A stretch of 64,000 nt of DNA from Neiella litorisoli (GCF_014773395.1 NZ_JACXAF010000016.1:61154-125153); one strand, 5' to 3'; numbered from the stretch's first letter, positions 16,634 through 25,815 are shown. Notes: generated from the sequence alone by a model not told the origin. A program made the numbers and translations.

Positions 16634-19600
16634 TCAGCTAATACGGCGGATTTTTCGGTTCTCAGGCAGGAAATATCGGGCTTCCAGCTCATTTAGAGCT
16701 AGTGGTGGGCTAAACACGTAACCTTGAACAACATCACATTGAAGTTCGCGGGTGAGGCTTAATTGTTGATTGGTTTCAACGCCCTCAGCAACGACTTCAT
16801 GACCCAGCGCCGAGGCCAAATCCTGAATTGCTTTGACGATAAACCAATCTTGAGATTCGCGAGTCAAATTGCTCAAAAAGCTGCGATCAATCTTAATGCT
16901 GTCAAATGGCAACTGGCGCAATAGTGAAATCGACGAAAAGCCGGTGCCAAAATCATCCAATGCAATGCGGATCCCCAAACTGCTCATTTGCTCCAGCAAA
17001 TTTCTGACGTTATCCATTTCAGAAATCGCGGTTGATTCGGTGATCTCGACGGTTAAGCCTGTTGGGTCAACACCGGTGGCATTAATAATATCGGTGATAT
17101 TTTTTAAGAAATTGGGATCGGTAAGCTGACCGGCACTGACATTGACCGACATGTTAATCGGCCGCCGCTGGCTCTGCTGCCATTGTCGAAGCACCATGCA
17201 GGCGTTTTTTAACACCCACAGGCCAAGTTCGACAATCTGGCCATTCTCCTCGGCCATGGGAATAAACTCCGCAGGCGATACGGCGCCAAGCTCGCTAGAT
17301 TGCCAGCGTAACAGCGCTTCGACACCCACTAATTCGCCATAGACGGTGGAGATCTGCGGTTGAAATACTAGCGATAGCTCATTCTTCACGATTGCTTTGC
17401 GCAGTTCGTGATCGATACGGGCTCGGACATTGTGTTCAAGTCGCAGCGATTGCTTAAACAGCACTGATTGATTGCGGCCCGATTTCTTTGCTTGTTGCAT
17501 TGCCATGTCGGCATTGCGAAGCAAGTTTGCAGGGGTATCAGCATGATCCGGATAGAGCGCGATACCAGCGCTGGCGGTGACATAAAAATCAACGCCGAAG
17601 GTCATTGTTAACGGCTGCTCAATTAATTTAATTAGGCGGTTGGCCATCATCACCGCTTGCCGCTGGTTATCCACTAAGCACAGGCAGATAAATTCATCAC
17701 CGCTGAATCGGGCGAAGAAATCACTGTCTCGTAGGCCCTTTTTCAGCACGCTGGCGATGTGTTGCAACAATTTGTCGCCGATTTCATGGCCGAAGCGATC
17801 ATTCAAATGTTTAAAGCGATCGAGGCCCACTTGCAACACCGCGACCGGCTGCTCTGGCGCAGCGCTCAGCTGTTGCGCTATTTGCTCACTAATCATCGAG
17901 CGATTAGGTAGTCCAGTGGTCGCATCGTAGCTTGCTGCCATTTGAAAGCGCTGATTATTCTTACGTTTATCCGTGACATCTTTGATGTTGCCAAGCATAC
18001 GTTTAGCGATACCGTTGCCATCCACGATCGCCTCTCCCGTGGCGGCGAACCAGCGAATAGAGCCGTCCTGACATTGCATTCGGAAGTTCACCGAAAATGG
18101 CATGCCATGATTGATATGAGCCTCAACCCGACGTTTAACAATGGCAACATCTGCTTCGCTCATATAGTGATAGAAACTCTGTTGCTGGCAGATGGGTTGC
18201 TCAGTTTGATTGAAACCAAACAACTCCAGTGCTCGCTCATTCCATTGCACCGTATCATTGCCCAAATCCCATTCCCACAAACCGCCGGAAGCGGTCTGGG
18301 TAACCGACTGCAGTCGGCGTTGCAGCCGGTCAGTCAGCTTGCTGTGGCGATTGGCCAGCTGCTCCAGCAAATCTCTTTCGATGCGCTGGCTTAACTGGGC
18401 GACTAATTCGACAAATTGGTGGTAAAGATCAAGCTTGTTGGCTGGAGTAAAGCGGGCGGCAAAGGTCAGCGCACCCCACAGCTCGCCGCGCAAACGAATC
18501 GGCACAGTGAGCACCTGACTGGCAGGCTGACAGTATTTTTCGGTTAATGCATGTGGCGGATAATGTTCCGCTAGACAATGGCAAGTGCCAGCATCTTGGG
18601 CGACATCCAGAGCATTGAAGTCACCGTACATCTCAACAATTTTCAGATAATGGTGATGTTCTTCGTCGCCGGTCCACTCGGCCAAACAAGCAAAGCGCAT
18701 AAATTCACCGAACTGGTGATTTAAGCTGATAAATTCAGCCAAGCTCGATCGCAGGCTCTCATGGACACTGAAATAGGCTTGATGAGAGCGAATGGCCAAC
18801 TCGCCTTGCGCTTCGCGGCTGTCATCAAATACTGGCCGTTCCGTCAGATCGGAGCTTTGTGCGGCGAGAAACTTCGCTTCGATTAAGCGTTGTTGAGGTG
18901 TCTGCTGCGGCTGCTGATGACGCGCTAACAGCAGCTCAAATGCGGCATCTGCGGTGGCAAAATAGTCGTGATCGATGGTGCTAATGGTTGGCCTGTGCGT
19001 TGCGGCAATATGGGAACCATCAAAGCCAACCACGGCAACATCTTGAGGGATCCGCCAGCCCAGTTGTTGCAGTTGGCCAATGAGGCCAATGGCGACTAAG
19101 TCGTTGGCGCAAAGCACGGCCGTTGGCATGGCACTAAACTGCGTCAATCGGTTGGCGGCCTGCTCGCCGCCAAAAAACGATAAGCTGCCAACGTCAATCA
19201 CGTCCGTTTTTAGTGGCTCAATACCGTAGGCATATTGGCAATGACGAAAGGCATCACAACGCTGCTTGATGTCGAGATTCGATAGGTTGCCAACAAACGT
19301 GAACTGGCGGTGGCCTTGTTCATGCAGGTTGGTAAATGCTTGAGTGATACCGTCCTCGTTATCGATGACTACCGTATCAACTTGATGATGAGCATAGTTA
19401 TTGCCAATGCATACCACGGGTAGTTTGCGTGTTTGAATGGTTTGCAAAAGGCGACTGGAGATAGCGTCATGGATGACAATGGCTGCATCAATGTGATTCA
19501 GGCTGAGTTCGGCGTCGTAATCGGTGTAAGCGCCAGTCACAATCAGCTGAATGCGGATATTCAGCTCACGGGCAATGGTTAGCAGTTCGCGACACAAGTC

Positions 19601-19666
19601 GCCATGGTAGTATCCATGGGCAACCTGAGTAAATACAGCAACTGATCGTATTGTGGAGCCACCCAT
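16634..19666 (-). CDS. LacI-type ligand-binding/GAF-like/PAS/GGDEF/EAL c-di-GMP protein
   Basis: A 1010-residue cytoplasmic signalling protein. Residues 1 to about 285 resemble the periplasmic-binding-protein-like core of LacI/PurR regulators (AVFTQVAHGYYHGDL, AAIVIHDAISS, VVGFDGSHIAATHRPTIST) without the DNA-binding headpiece. A GAF-like region follows (about 290-445), then PAS (about 455-575), GGDEF (about 580-740) and EAL (about 755-1005). The diguanylate cyclase motif is SGDEF with an upstream RDSD inhibitory-site motif; the phosphodiesterase motifs EALLRW, DDFGTGFSS and VAEGVET are intact. Thus it could make and/or degrade c-di-GMP under control of a small ligand bound by the sugar-type domain. 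No membrane helix or signal peptide is seen. Net activity cannot be read from the sequence. Confidence 0.9.
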   Translation of the reverse strand: MGGSTIRSVAVFTQVAHGYYHGDLCRELLTIARELNIRIQLIVTGAYTDYDAELSLNHIDAAIVIHDAISSRLLQTIQTRKLPVVCIGNNYAHHQVDTVVIDNEDGITQAFTNLHEQGHRQFTFVGNLSNLDIKQRCDAFRHCQYAYGIEPLKTDVIDVGSLSFFGGEQAANRLTQFSAMPTAVLCANDLVAIGLIGQLQQLGWRIPQDVAVVGFDGSHIAATHRPTISTIDHDYFATADAAFELLLARHQQPQQTPQQRLIEAKFLAAQSSDLTERPVFDDSREAQGELAIRSHQAYFSVHESLRSSLAEFISLNHQFGEFMRFACLAEWTGDEEHHHYLKIVEMYGDFNALDVAQDAGTCHCLAEHYPPHALTEKYCQPASQVLTVPIRLRGELWGALTFAARFTPANKLDLYHQFVELVAQLSQRIERDLLEQLANRHSKLTDRLQRRLQSVTQTASGGLWEWDLGNDTVQWNERALELFGFNQTEQPICQQQSFYHYMSEADVAIVKRRVEAHINHGMPFSVNFRMQCQDGSIRWFAATGEAIVDGNGIAKRMLGNIKDVTDKRKNNQRFQMAASYDATTGLPNRSMISEQIAQQLSAAPEQPVAVLQVGLDRFKHLNDRFGHEIGDKLLQHIASVLKKGLRDSDFFARFSGDEFICLCLVDNQRQAVMMANRLIKLIEQPLTMTFGVDFYVTASAGIALYPDHADTPANLLRNADMAMQQAKKSGRNQSVLFKQSLRLEHNVRARIDHELRKAIVKNELSLVFQPQISTVYGELVGVEALLRWQSSELGAVSPAEFIPMAEENGQIVELGLWVLKNACMVLRQWQQSQRRPINMSVNVSAGQLTDPNFLKNITDIINATGVDPTGLTVEITESTAISEMDNVRNLLEQMSSLGIRIALDDFGTGFSSISLLRQLPFDSIKIDRSFLSNLTRESQDWFIVKAIQDLASALGHEVVAEGVETNQQLSLTRELQCDVVQGYVFSPPLALNELEARYFLPENRKIRRIS

Positions 19667-19869
19667 ACAACTACTCTAAAGGGAATTACAACAAACGACT
19701 CTTCCATGAGGGCGAACGGCTTGGTGCCGAGCTTGGCAAACACTTTAAATACAAACCTCGAAAAAAAACAGGGCACCGATCAACTTGTGTGGCAATGAGC
19801 TTAAATTTATTAACATTGATGGTGATGTCAATCACAAAAAATTAACATATTTCGGTCACGCCTCCTGAC

Positions 19870-19899
19870 TTGGTGCCGTTGCGTTGTTGGTATTATAAT
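19870..19899 (+). promoter_or_regulatory. Promoter of miaE
   Basis: A -35-like TTGGTG (19870-19875) and a perfect -10 TATAAT (19894-19899) are 18 bases apart. Transcription would begin near 19906, which makes the ATG at 19909 nearly leaderless and favours the ATG at 19939 for miaE. Confidence 0.65.
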
Positions 19900-19938
19900 C
19901 GCCTCCCCATGTTTGACTGCGTTACTCCGGAACAGGCA

Positions 19939-20715
19939 ATGACCATCAGCAATTATCAATCTCTACTCGAGCCGATTAACGGCTTTTTGCAATGTTCAAC
20001 GCCAGATGCGTGGATTGCTCAAGCGAAACGTCCAGAAAACCTCAATATCATTTTGATTGATCACATGATTTGTGAGTTGAAAGCGGCTCAAAGCGCAATG
20101 TTTTTGATTCGCAAATATGCGGTCGATAAAGCCAGTGGCGATGCGTTGCTCGCGTGGTTAAAACCGTTTGAAGATTACGCCTATCGTCAGGAAGGCGATT
20201 GGCGCACGTTGGTCGAGCAAAACAAACTCAGTAAGTCGATGTTGCCGAAATCGGGCACACCTTATGGCCAGGATCTGATTGATAAAATGGTACTGCTGAT
20301 CAAAGAAGAGCTACATCATTATTATCAGGTGCTGGAAATCATGGATGAATACGGCATTGCTTATGAAAATATCAGCTCTAGCCGTTACGCCAAGGGGCTG
20401 CTTACTCATGTCACCAACCATGAGCCCTACACCCTGATTGATAAATTAATATGCGGCGCATATATCGAAGCTCGATCGTGCGAGCGCTTTGCCAAGCTTG
20501 CGCCACATGTTGATAAAAGGCTAAGTGATTTCTATATCTCACTGTTGCGCTCTGAGGCGCGTCACTATCAGGATTATCTGACGTTGGCTGAGCAGATTGC
20601 AGGCCAGGATATTAGTCCGCGGGTGCAGCAGTTTGGTGAGATAGAAGCACAATTGATTTCGTCAGAAGATAGCGACTTTAAGTTTCACAGTGGCGTGCCT
20701 GTGACCAACGAATAA
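19939..20715 (+). CDS. miaE: tRNA-(ms2io6A37) hydroxylase
   Basis: A non-heme di-iron monooxygenase that hydroxylates the isopentenyl group of ms2i6A at position 37 of tRNAs reading UNN codons, using oxygen. The ferritin-like four-helix fold shows the expected carboxylate/histidine ligands: IDHMICELKAAQ, KEELHHYYQVLEIM, AYIEARSCERF and SEARHYQDYL. The ATG at 19939 is preferred over those further up because CCGGAACAGG precedes it and the inferred promoter would start transcription near 19906. That gives 258 residues, near the family norm. It is a single-gene unit, convergent with the porin gene. Confidence 0.9.
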   Translation: MTISNYQSLLEPINGFLQCSTPDAWIAQAKRPENLNIILIDHMICELKAAQSAMFLIRKYAVDKASGDALLAWLKPFEDYAYRQEGDWRTLVEQNKLSKSMLPKSGTPYGQDLIDKMVLLIKEELHHYYQVLEIMDEYGIAYENISSSRYAKGLLTHVTNHEPYTLIDKLICGAYIEARSCERFAKLAPHVDKRLSDFYISLLRSEARHYQDYLTLAEQIAGQDISPRVQQFGEIEAQLISSEDSDFKFHSGVPVTNE

Positions 20716-20735
20716 AGGGAGCCGTAGCTCCCTTT
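20714..20735. terminator. Hairpin between miaE and the convergent porin gene
   Basis: Perfect nine-pair stem AAAGGGAGC/GCTCCCTTT with loop CGTA, overlapping the miaE stop by two bases. No long T-run follows on either strand, so it is a weak bidirectional terminator at best. Confidence 0.5.
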
Positions 20736-20774
20736 GATGGTATTGATTGGTGATACAGAAATTAAATCAATTGC

Positions 20775-21968
20775 TTAGAATTTAGCGCTAGTCCAAATCC
20801 ACAGCTTGTCGGTATCAACTTTGTAGTCGTCAGCCGAGTAAGCGGCGAATTTGATGCCGCTAGAGAATACCTTGTTCCACTTGTAAGCGTAGAGCAAGTC
20901 AAGTTCTGAACCTAAATCATCCAGTGCGTCAGAAGATTCGTCGGCGCTGAAGTCGTGATAAGCAACGACCCACTTACCGCCAAACAGCTTACCTGTTGCA
21001 GAAACATAGATGTCTTCGACACCTTCGTTTGGCGTGCTGAGGAACTGGTCAGCCCAACCTTGGAATTTGTGCAAGGTTGCCAACGGCGTTTGGAAGCCTT
21101 TCATGCCATCATCTGAGCCCAGTACTTCGTAACCCAGTTTGAACGTAATACCGTTAAAGACAACGCCACCTTCAACCAAGTAGTAGTCAGTATCGAAGTC
21201 AGCGCCGGCAGCATTTTCATAGTTTTGCTTGGCAAATTCAGCCGCGTACAAGAGCTTTACTGAGTCTAACTGCTGTGCACCTTTGAAGCTGATACCGTAA
21301 GTATCGTATTGGTTTTCGCTGTCGTTATCTTCTTCCAGCAAGTAACCGTAACCGGTCACGGTACCGATCGATGTTTTGTAAGAAGCATTGAACAGGTGGT
21401 CTTTAGAATTGATGTCGCGCTCTTCAGCGAAGATACGGTTACGCTGATCGATGTAGGCATACTTCAGTGCCAAATCTTTCATCGGCGTGTAGTCGAAGCT
21501 CAACGCATCAAAGGTTTGACGATCTTGACGCCAGCCAACGTGACCAACAAAACGCTGACCATCCCAAGCAATGACCTGACGACCTAACTTGGCGCTGAAT
21601 TTGTCACTGCCATAGGCAACAAAACCTTGGTCTAGCTCAGTGGTTTCTGGGTCGGCAATAACCGAGTACTCTGGCTTACCGTTCAAACCGGCGGCGTTGT
21701 AGTCTTCAACACCTGCAACTACCCGCACATCTTCCATACCAATGGTGGCAGAGAAGCCTTTGAAGGCGCCAGTGGAGTAGGTCAGACGAGTACGAAGTGT
21801 CAGCGCGTCTGCATCTTTTTTGTCTGAGTCATCCGATACGTTTTCATAGCGCAAGTTCATATCGGTTGACACTTTGCCGGCACTTAAAGCACTGGTGAAG
21901 TCGTCGGCTAACGCAGGTTGAGCAGCTGCAGCAAGTGCTAGTGATACCGAAAGTGCAATTTTGTTCAT
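20775..21968 (-). CDS. Putative outer-membrane porin (alginate-export-like beta-barrel)
   Basis: 397 residues with a clear Sec signal (MNKIALSVSLALAAAAQPALA, cleaved before DD). The mature chain alternates polar and aromatic residues in beta-strand fashion and ends in phenylalanine (TSAKF), as BAM substrates do. The segment GQRFVGHVGWRQDRQTFDA is characteristic of the alginate-export-type barrel family. It is the last gene of the nrt operon, 39 bases after the ATPase gene on the same strand, so a role in passing nitrate or another small anion across the outer membrane is plausible; this is inference from context. Confidence 0.7.
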   Translation of the reverse strand: MNKIALSVSLALAAAAQPALADDFTSALSAGKVSTDMNLRYENVSDDSDKKDADALTLRTRLTYSTGAFKGFSATIGMEDVRVVAGVEDYNAAGLNGKPEYSVIADPETTELDQGFVAYGSDKFSAKLGRQVIAWDGQRFVGHVGWRQDRQTFDALSFDYTPMKDLALKYAYIDQRNRIFAEERDINSKDHLFNASYKTSIGTVTGYGYLLEEDNDSENQYDTYGISFKGAQQLDSVKLLYAAEFAKQNYENAAGADFDTDYYLVEGGVVFNGITFKLGYEVLGSDDGMKGFQTPLATLHKFQGWADQFLSTPNEGVEDIYVSATGKLFGGKWVVAYHDFSADESSDALDDLGSELDLLYAYKWNKVFSSGIKFAAYSADDYKVDTDKLWIWTSAKF

Positions 21969-22007
21969 CTGATAGTTCCTTTTAGAATTTATCGTTGCAA
22001 ATTGTTG

Positions 22008-22853
22008 TTACGCCACTTCTGTGGTCTTTTTAGTGGATTCTTTGGTGCTTTTAGTTGCCGAAATTGGCTCTACTTTGCGTTGCTTCTCGTAGAGGAACTT
22101 CAGAACTTCTGAGCGGAGGTGATTGTATTCAGGGTCTTCAGCCAGCGCTAAGCGTTCACGCGGGCGTTCCAGGTTAATATCGAGAATTTCACCAATGGTT
22201 GCCGCAGGGCCGTTGGTCATCATGACAATACGATCAGATAGCAGAACGGCTTCATCGACATCATGGGTGATCATGATGACGGTGTTGTTAAGCTCGGCTT
22301 GAATTTCCATCAATGAATCTTGCATGTGAGCGCGGGTCAGCGCATCGAGGGCGCCAAACGGTTCGTCCATCAGCAGAACTTCGGGCTGCATGGCCAGCGC
22401 ACGGGCAATACCAACACGCTGCTTCATACCACCGGAGATTTCATCCGGACGCTTGTTCATGGCGTGGTCCATGTGAACCAGCTTGAGGTTGTGTTCAACC
22501 CAATCTTTGATTTCTGCTTTTGACTTGCTGCGACCAAACACTTGTTTTACCGCTAGTTCGACGTTCTGATAAGCCGTTAACCAAGGCAGCAAGGAGTGGT
22601 TCTGGAAAACTACGGCGCGCTCTGGGCCGGGTTCAGAGACTTCGCGGCCGTTGAGAATGACGCCGCCTTTGCTGGCTTGGTACAAACCAGCAACAACGTT
22701 CAATACTGTTGATTTACCGCAGCCAGAGTGACCAATCAGCGAGACGAATTCGCCTTTAGAGATTTGCAGGTCAACTTCTTTCAGTGCGGTGAATGGGCCC
22801 TTTGGAGTCGGGAACACCATGTCGATTTTACTGATATCTAAAATAACACTCAT
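22008..22853 (-). CDS. nrtD: Nitrate-type ABC transporter, ATP-binding subunit
   Basis: Energises uptake through NrtB. Walker A GHSGCGKST (about 42-50), Q-loop VVFQNHSLLPW, signature ISGGMKQRVGIARAL, Walker B VLLMDEPFGALD and H-loop MITHDVDEAV are intact. The Q-loop context NHSLLPWLTAYQNV is typical of the nitrate/sulfonate/taurine class (NrtD, SsuB, TauB). A Lys/Thr/Ser-rich tail ends the protein. There is no fused substrate-binding domain, so it is NrtD-like rather than NrtC-like. It lies 25 bases after the permease gene. Confidence 0.88.
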   Translation of the reverse strand: MSVILDISKIDMVFPTPKGPFTALKEVDLQISKGEFVSLIGHSGCGKSTVLNVVAGLYQASKGGVILNGREVSEPGPERAVVFQNHSLLPWLTAYQNVELAVKQVFGRSKSKAEIKDWVEHNLKLVHMDHAMNKRPDEISGGMKQRVGIARALAMQPEVLLMDEPFGALDALTRAHMQDSLMEIQAELNNTVIMITHDVDEAVLLSDRIVMMTNGPAATIGEILDINLERPRERLALAEDPEYNHLRSEVLKFLYEKQRKVEPISATKSTKESTKKTTEVA

Positions 22854-22878
22854 GATTTTATCCTCTTAATCCAAAGCC

Positions 22879-23874
22879 TTAATGGGCGCCTGCTTTATCC
22901 CAAGACACCACGCGTTGCACTTGCAGCATGACGCGGTCGAGCAAGAAACCGATGAAACCAATGACAATCACTGCAGTCATGATGCGAGATAGGGAATCAG
23001 AGCTACCGTTTTGGAATTCATCCCAAACGAACTTACCTAAACCAGGGTTTTGAGCCAGCATTTCGGCGGCAATCAATACCATCCAGGCAACACCCAGCGA
23101 CAAGCGCATACCGGTGAAAATGGCTGGAATGGAGGCAGGTAACACAATTTTTTGAACATGTTTGAGCGCGGGTAAGCGCAACACGCGGCTGACGTTCACT
23201 AAGTCTTTATCGATAGAAGCAACACCGACTGAGGTGTTAATCACCATCGGCCACAGGCAACACAGAGTGACGGTGATCATGGAGTTGAGGAATGACTTAG
23301 GAACCACTGGATCTGGGCTAACATACAGGGCACTAACAACCATAGTGACAAGTGGTAGCCATGCTAGCGGTGATACCGGTTTGAATAACTGGACAATTGG
23401 GTTGACCGCAATGTTCAGTTTTTTGTTCAGACCAATGGCAATGCCCAGTGGAATGGCAACCGCAGCGGCCAGAATGAAGCCTGACATGACGGTAATCAAG
23501 CTGGTGACAATTTGGTCGAAGAAGGTCTCTTTACCCGTGTATTTACGGATCTTCGGTTCATAGGTTGGATCTTTGGCAATGCGAGCGGCATTGCGCTTTT
23601 CCTGACGCTCATAGAATGCCGCAGCTTTCTCGCGCTCAGCAACATGTTCGTCATATAGGGCAACCGCTTGGGTTGCGACTTGAGATGGGCCTGGGAACTT
23701 ACCTAATGAAGTATCAATGCGATCGGCTGCCATTGACCAAATCAGCAAGAACATTGCGATTCCGACAAGGGGCAGGGCAATCAAATTGGTAGCTTGTTGC
23801 AAAATGGACTTAAATTGAGGGTTGTTCAATTGAAGTGCATTCATTTTCGCTACCTTAGTCGTTGTAGTTGTCAT
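22879..23874 (-). CDS. nrtB: Nitrate-type ABC transporter, permease subunit
   Basis: Membrane subunit of the nitrate/bicarbonate/cyanate class. The ATG at 23874 is preferred over a GTG six codons upstream because GAGG lies nine bases before it, giving 331 residues. There is a first membrane helix at about 30-50 and a long hydrophilic insert rich in Glu/Lys/Arg (about 65-120), as in NrtB. Further helices follow, then the EAA-type loop near VSRVLRLPALKHVQKIVLPASIP, which docks onto the ATPase. It lies between nrtA and nrtD, separated from nrtA by a strong hairpin. Confidence 0.87.
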   Translation of the reverse strand: MTTTTTKVAKMNALQLNNPQFKSILQQATNLIALPLVGIAMFLLIWSMAADRIDTSLGKFPGPSQVATQAVALYDEHVAEREKAAAFYERQEKRNAARIAKDPTYEPKIRKYTGKETFFDQIVTSLITVMSGFILAAAVAIPLGIAIGLNKKLNIAVNPIVQLFKPVSPLAWLPLVTMVVSALYVSPDPVVPKSFLNSMITVTLCCLWPMVINTSVGVASIDKDLVNVSRVLRLPALKHVQKIVLPASIPAIFTGMRLSLGVAWMVLIAAEMLAQNPGLGKFVWDEFQNGSSDSLSRIMTAVIVIGFIGFLLDRVMLQVQRVVSWDKAGAH

Positions 23875-23902
23875 ATCTATAACCTCTAACACCTGGAATG
23901 TT

Positions 23903-23939
23903 GCGCCCGGTTTGCTTGGGAGAAAAGCTCTCCGGGCGC
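23903..23939 (-). repeat. Intercistronic hairpin between nrtA and nrtB
   Basis: GCGCCCGG and CCGGGCGC form a perfect eight-pair outer stem, with an inner GGAG/CTCC pairing. There is no T-run. Such structures after a binding-protein gene often stabilise the upstream mRNA, so that more binding protein than permease is made. Confidence 0.6.
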
Positions 23940-23956
23940 GTGGTCATGATTGGTGT

Positions 23957-25387
23957 TTAAATTTTGTCGCCAGATTTCAAACCAATTTTGAAGCTATCGA
24001 TGTAGGCGTTTGGCTTGGTACCGTCGTAGGTAACGCCATCAATAAACTCTTTTTGGGCAGGCTTGAAGCCAGTTTCCGTAGCGAAATCAGGGAAGTCTTT
24101 GGCATCAACGATTTTCTCTTTGATGAGTGACTTCGCTGCTGCTGCATAGATGTCAGCACGGTACACTTTCTTCGCCATATCGAAGTACCAATCGTCAGAC
24201 TTGTCTTCTGAGATTTGACCCCAGCGACGCATTTGCGTCAGATACCAGATGGCATCTGAGTAGTACGGGTAGGTCGCGTTGTAGCGGAAGAACACGTTGA
24301 AGTCAGGAACATCACGCTTGTCGCCTTTTTCGTATTCGAAAGTGCCAGTCATTGAGTTGGCGATTACGTCGTAGTCAGCACCAACATAGTTAGATTGTGA
24401 CAAGATCTTGACCGCTTCTGGACGGTTGGCGTTGTTGTTTTCATCCAACCAAATAGCTGCGCGGATCAGGGCTCGAGTCAGACGAATAGTGGTGTTTGGA
24501 TACTTTTCGGCGAACTCTGCAGTGATACCAAATACTTTCTCTGGGTTGTTTTTCCAGATTTCGTAGTCGGTGATAACCGGTACACCAATGCCTTTGAATA
24601 CCGCTTGCTGGTTCCAAGGTTCACCCACGCAATAACCGTAGATGGTGCCTGCTTCCAGAGTGGCTGGCATTTGTGGTGGCGGAGTTACCGACAGCAATGC
24701 TTCGGCATCGATTTGACCTGATACATCGCCCTTGTGCGGGGCATAGTAACCAGGGTGAATGCCGCCAGCGGCTAACCAGTAGCGCAATTCATAGTTGTGG
24801 GTCGATACGGGGAATACCATACCCATGTTAAATGGCTTACCTTCAGCGGTGTATTTGTCAACAACAGGCTTGAGGTAGTCGGCTTTGATTGGGTGCACCG
24901 GGCGACCATCTGCCATTTTCGGAATATTTGGCTTCATCTGTTTCCAAATTTCGTTAGAAACCGTGATGCCGTTACCATTCAAATCCATTGAGAATGGCGT
25001 GATGATGTGTGCTTTCGTACCAAAGCCCATGGTTGCAGCCAGTGGCTGACCCGCGAGCATGTGAGCACCATCGAGGCTGCCGTCGATGACGCCGTTAAGC
25101 AATACTTTCCAGTTTGCTTGCGCCTCAATGGTGACGTAAAGGCCTTCTTCTTCGAAGTAACCTTTTTCATAAGCAATGGCAATTGGTGCCATGTCGGTCA
25201 GTTTAATAAAGCCAAATTTCAGCTCTTCTTTTTCTGGCCAGCCCAGCTCTTCAGCGGTTGCTTGAGGTACAAACATGGTTGCGATCGTCAGCGTGGCAAC
25301 CGAAGCGATTGCTGCGCGTTTTTTAAGTGCCTCTTTTTTTAGTTGCGTGAGGCTAGTCCACGTACGTTTGATTAATGACACCTGCAT
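23957..25387 (-). CDS. nrtA: Nitrate-type ABC transporter, substrate-binding protein
   Basis: Periplasmic receptor of the NrtA/CmpA family. The N-terminus has a long basic region ([10 protein letters not shown]) and a hydrophobic stretch ending [12 protein letters not shown], a Sec-type export signal. The mature protein shows [40 protein letters not shown], a glycine/histidine segment [11 protein letters not shown] and [13 protein letters not shown], all typical of NrtA. The 476-residue length matches this family and is longer than taurine or sulfonate receptors. First gene of the nrtABD-porin operon, preceded by a structured leader. The exact ligand (nitrate, nitrite, cyanate or bicarbonate) is inferred from family and regulation. 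Confidence 0.88.
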   Translation of the reverse strand: MQVSLIKRTWTSLTQLKKEALKKRAAIASVATLTIATMFVPQATAEELGWPEKEELKFGFIKLTDMAPIAIAYEKGYFEEEGLYVTIEAQANWKVLLNGVIDGSLDGAHMLAGQPLAATMGFGTKAHIITPFSMDLNGNGITVSNEIWKQMKPNIPKMADGRPVHPIKADYLKPVVDKYTAEGKPFNMGMVFPVSTHNYELRYWLAAGGIHPGYYAPHKGDVSGQIDAEALLSVTPPPQMPATLEAGTIYGYCVGEPWNQQAVFKGIGVPVITDYEIWKNNPEKVFGITAEFAEKYPNTTIRLTRALIRAAIWLDENNNANRPEAVKILSQSNYVGADYDVIANSMTGTFEYEKGDKRDVPDFNVFFRYNATYPYYSDAIWYLTQMRRWGQISEDKSDDWYFDMAKKVYRADIYAAAAKSLIKEKIVDAKDFPDFATETGFKPAQKEFIDGVTYDGTKPNAYIDSFKIGLKSGDKI

Positions 25388-25420
25388 TCTCCATCCGTTT
25401 ATTATGTTGTTCTGAAAACT

Positions 25421-25472
25421 AAAAAAGGCGCTCTCACAGCACTGATAACATTCAGTGAGCGAGAGCGCCTTT
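25421..25472 (-). terminator. Leader terminator (attenuator) upstream of nrtA
   Basis: On the minus strand a 12-pair stem (AAAGGCGCTCTC/GAGAGCGCCTTT) encloses a second stem (TCAGTG/CACTGA) and is followed by a T-run, about 35 bases before the nrtA start. It lies between promoter and gene, so it would stop transcription unless read through. A second hairpin, AGCAGCAA/TTGCTGCT at 25492-25526, precedes it. The two-hairpin layout recalls the nasF leader of Klebsiella, where NasR (ANTAR) prevents termination in nitrate. The antitermination factor here is unknown. Confidence 0.75.
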
Positions 25473-25553
25473 GCTCTAATCCAGTTTGTCTAGCAGCAAA
25501 GGATCCATCGATAAATCATTGCTGCTGTTGTTATATAGGTATTAGCGAAGCTT

Positions 25554-25569
25554 GTGCCAGAACTTAATT
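25554..25569 (-). promoter_or_regulatory. Sigma-54 promoter of the nrt operon
   Basis: Read on the minus strand: TGGCACAAGCTTCGCT. It matches the -24/-12 consensus (TGGCAC, then GC at the right spacing) with one change (TTGC to TCGC). Transcription would begin near 25543, giving a leader of about 155 bases that contains both hairpins. Confidence 0.75.
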
Positions 25570-25667
25570 TTAACTGAAAAATAATTTTTAAATAAAATAA
25601 AAACAATAGGTTATGTTTATTTTTGTTGTTCTCGTTGCTGCCGCGTTTCTATTGTTGTATTCGATTT

Positions 25668-25683
25668 GCACTAAAATGAGTGC
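25668..25683. promoter_or_regulatory. NtrC-like upstream site, weaker
   Basis: GCACT and AGTGC form an inverted repeat six bases apart, about 130 bases upstream of the predicted nrt start. NtrC sites usually have five bases between these arms, so this one is imperfect. Confidence 0.4.
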
Positions 25684-25710
25684 TCTGCTTTGGGGGCGTT
25701 TTTGGGCGAA

Positions 25711-25727
25711 TGCACATATTTGGTGAG
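25711..25727. promoter_or_regulatory. NtrC-like upstream site
   Basis: TGCACATATTTGGTGAG matches 10 of the 13 defined positions of TGCACCNNNNTGGTGCA. It lies about 175 bases upstream of the predicted nrt start, a normal enhancer distance for a sigma-54 promoter. Confidence 0.55.
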
Positions 25728-25790
25728 TTTTGTCACATTTCTCAATCTGCCTTTTCGACTCAAAATGGAGCAAATCGCCGCTGGTATGAT

Positions 25791-25815
25791 AAAAAGCCCG
25801 GCACAGGGCCGGGCT
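25791..25815 (-). terminator. Terminator of the glucosylglycerate operon
   Basis: On the minus strand AGCCCGGC/GCCGGGCT forms a strong GC-rich hairpin followed by TTTTT, 23 bases after the stop of the phosphorylase gene. It isolates this operon from the nrt promoter region downstream. Confidence 0.9.

Noticed and set aside
19579..19845. Small open frames on both strands between the c-di-GMP gene and miaE
   Set aside because: No good ribosome sites, composition like intergenic DNA, and overlap with the start of a firmly identified gene.
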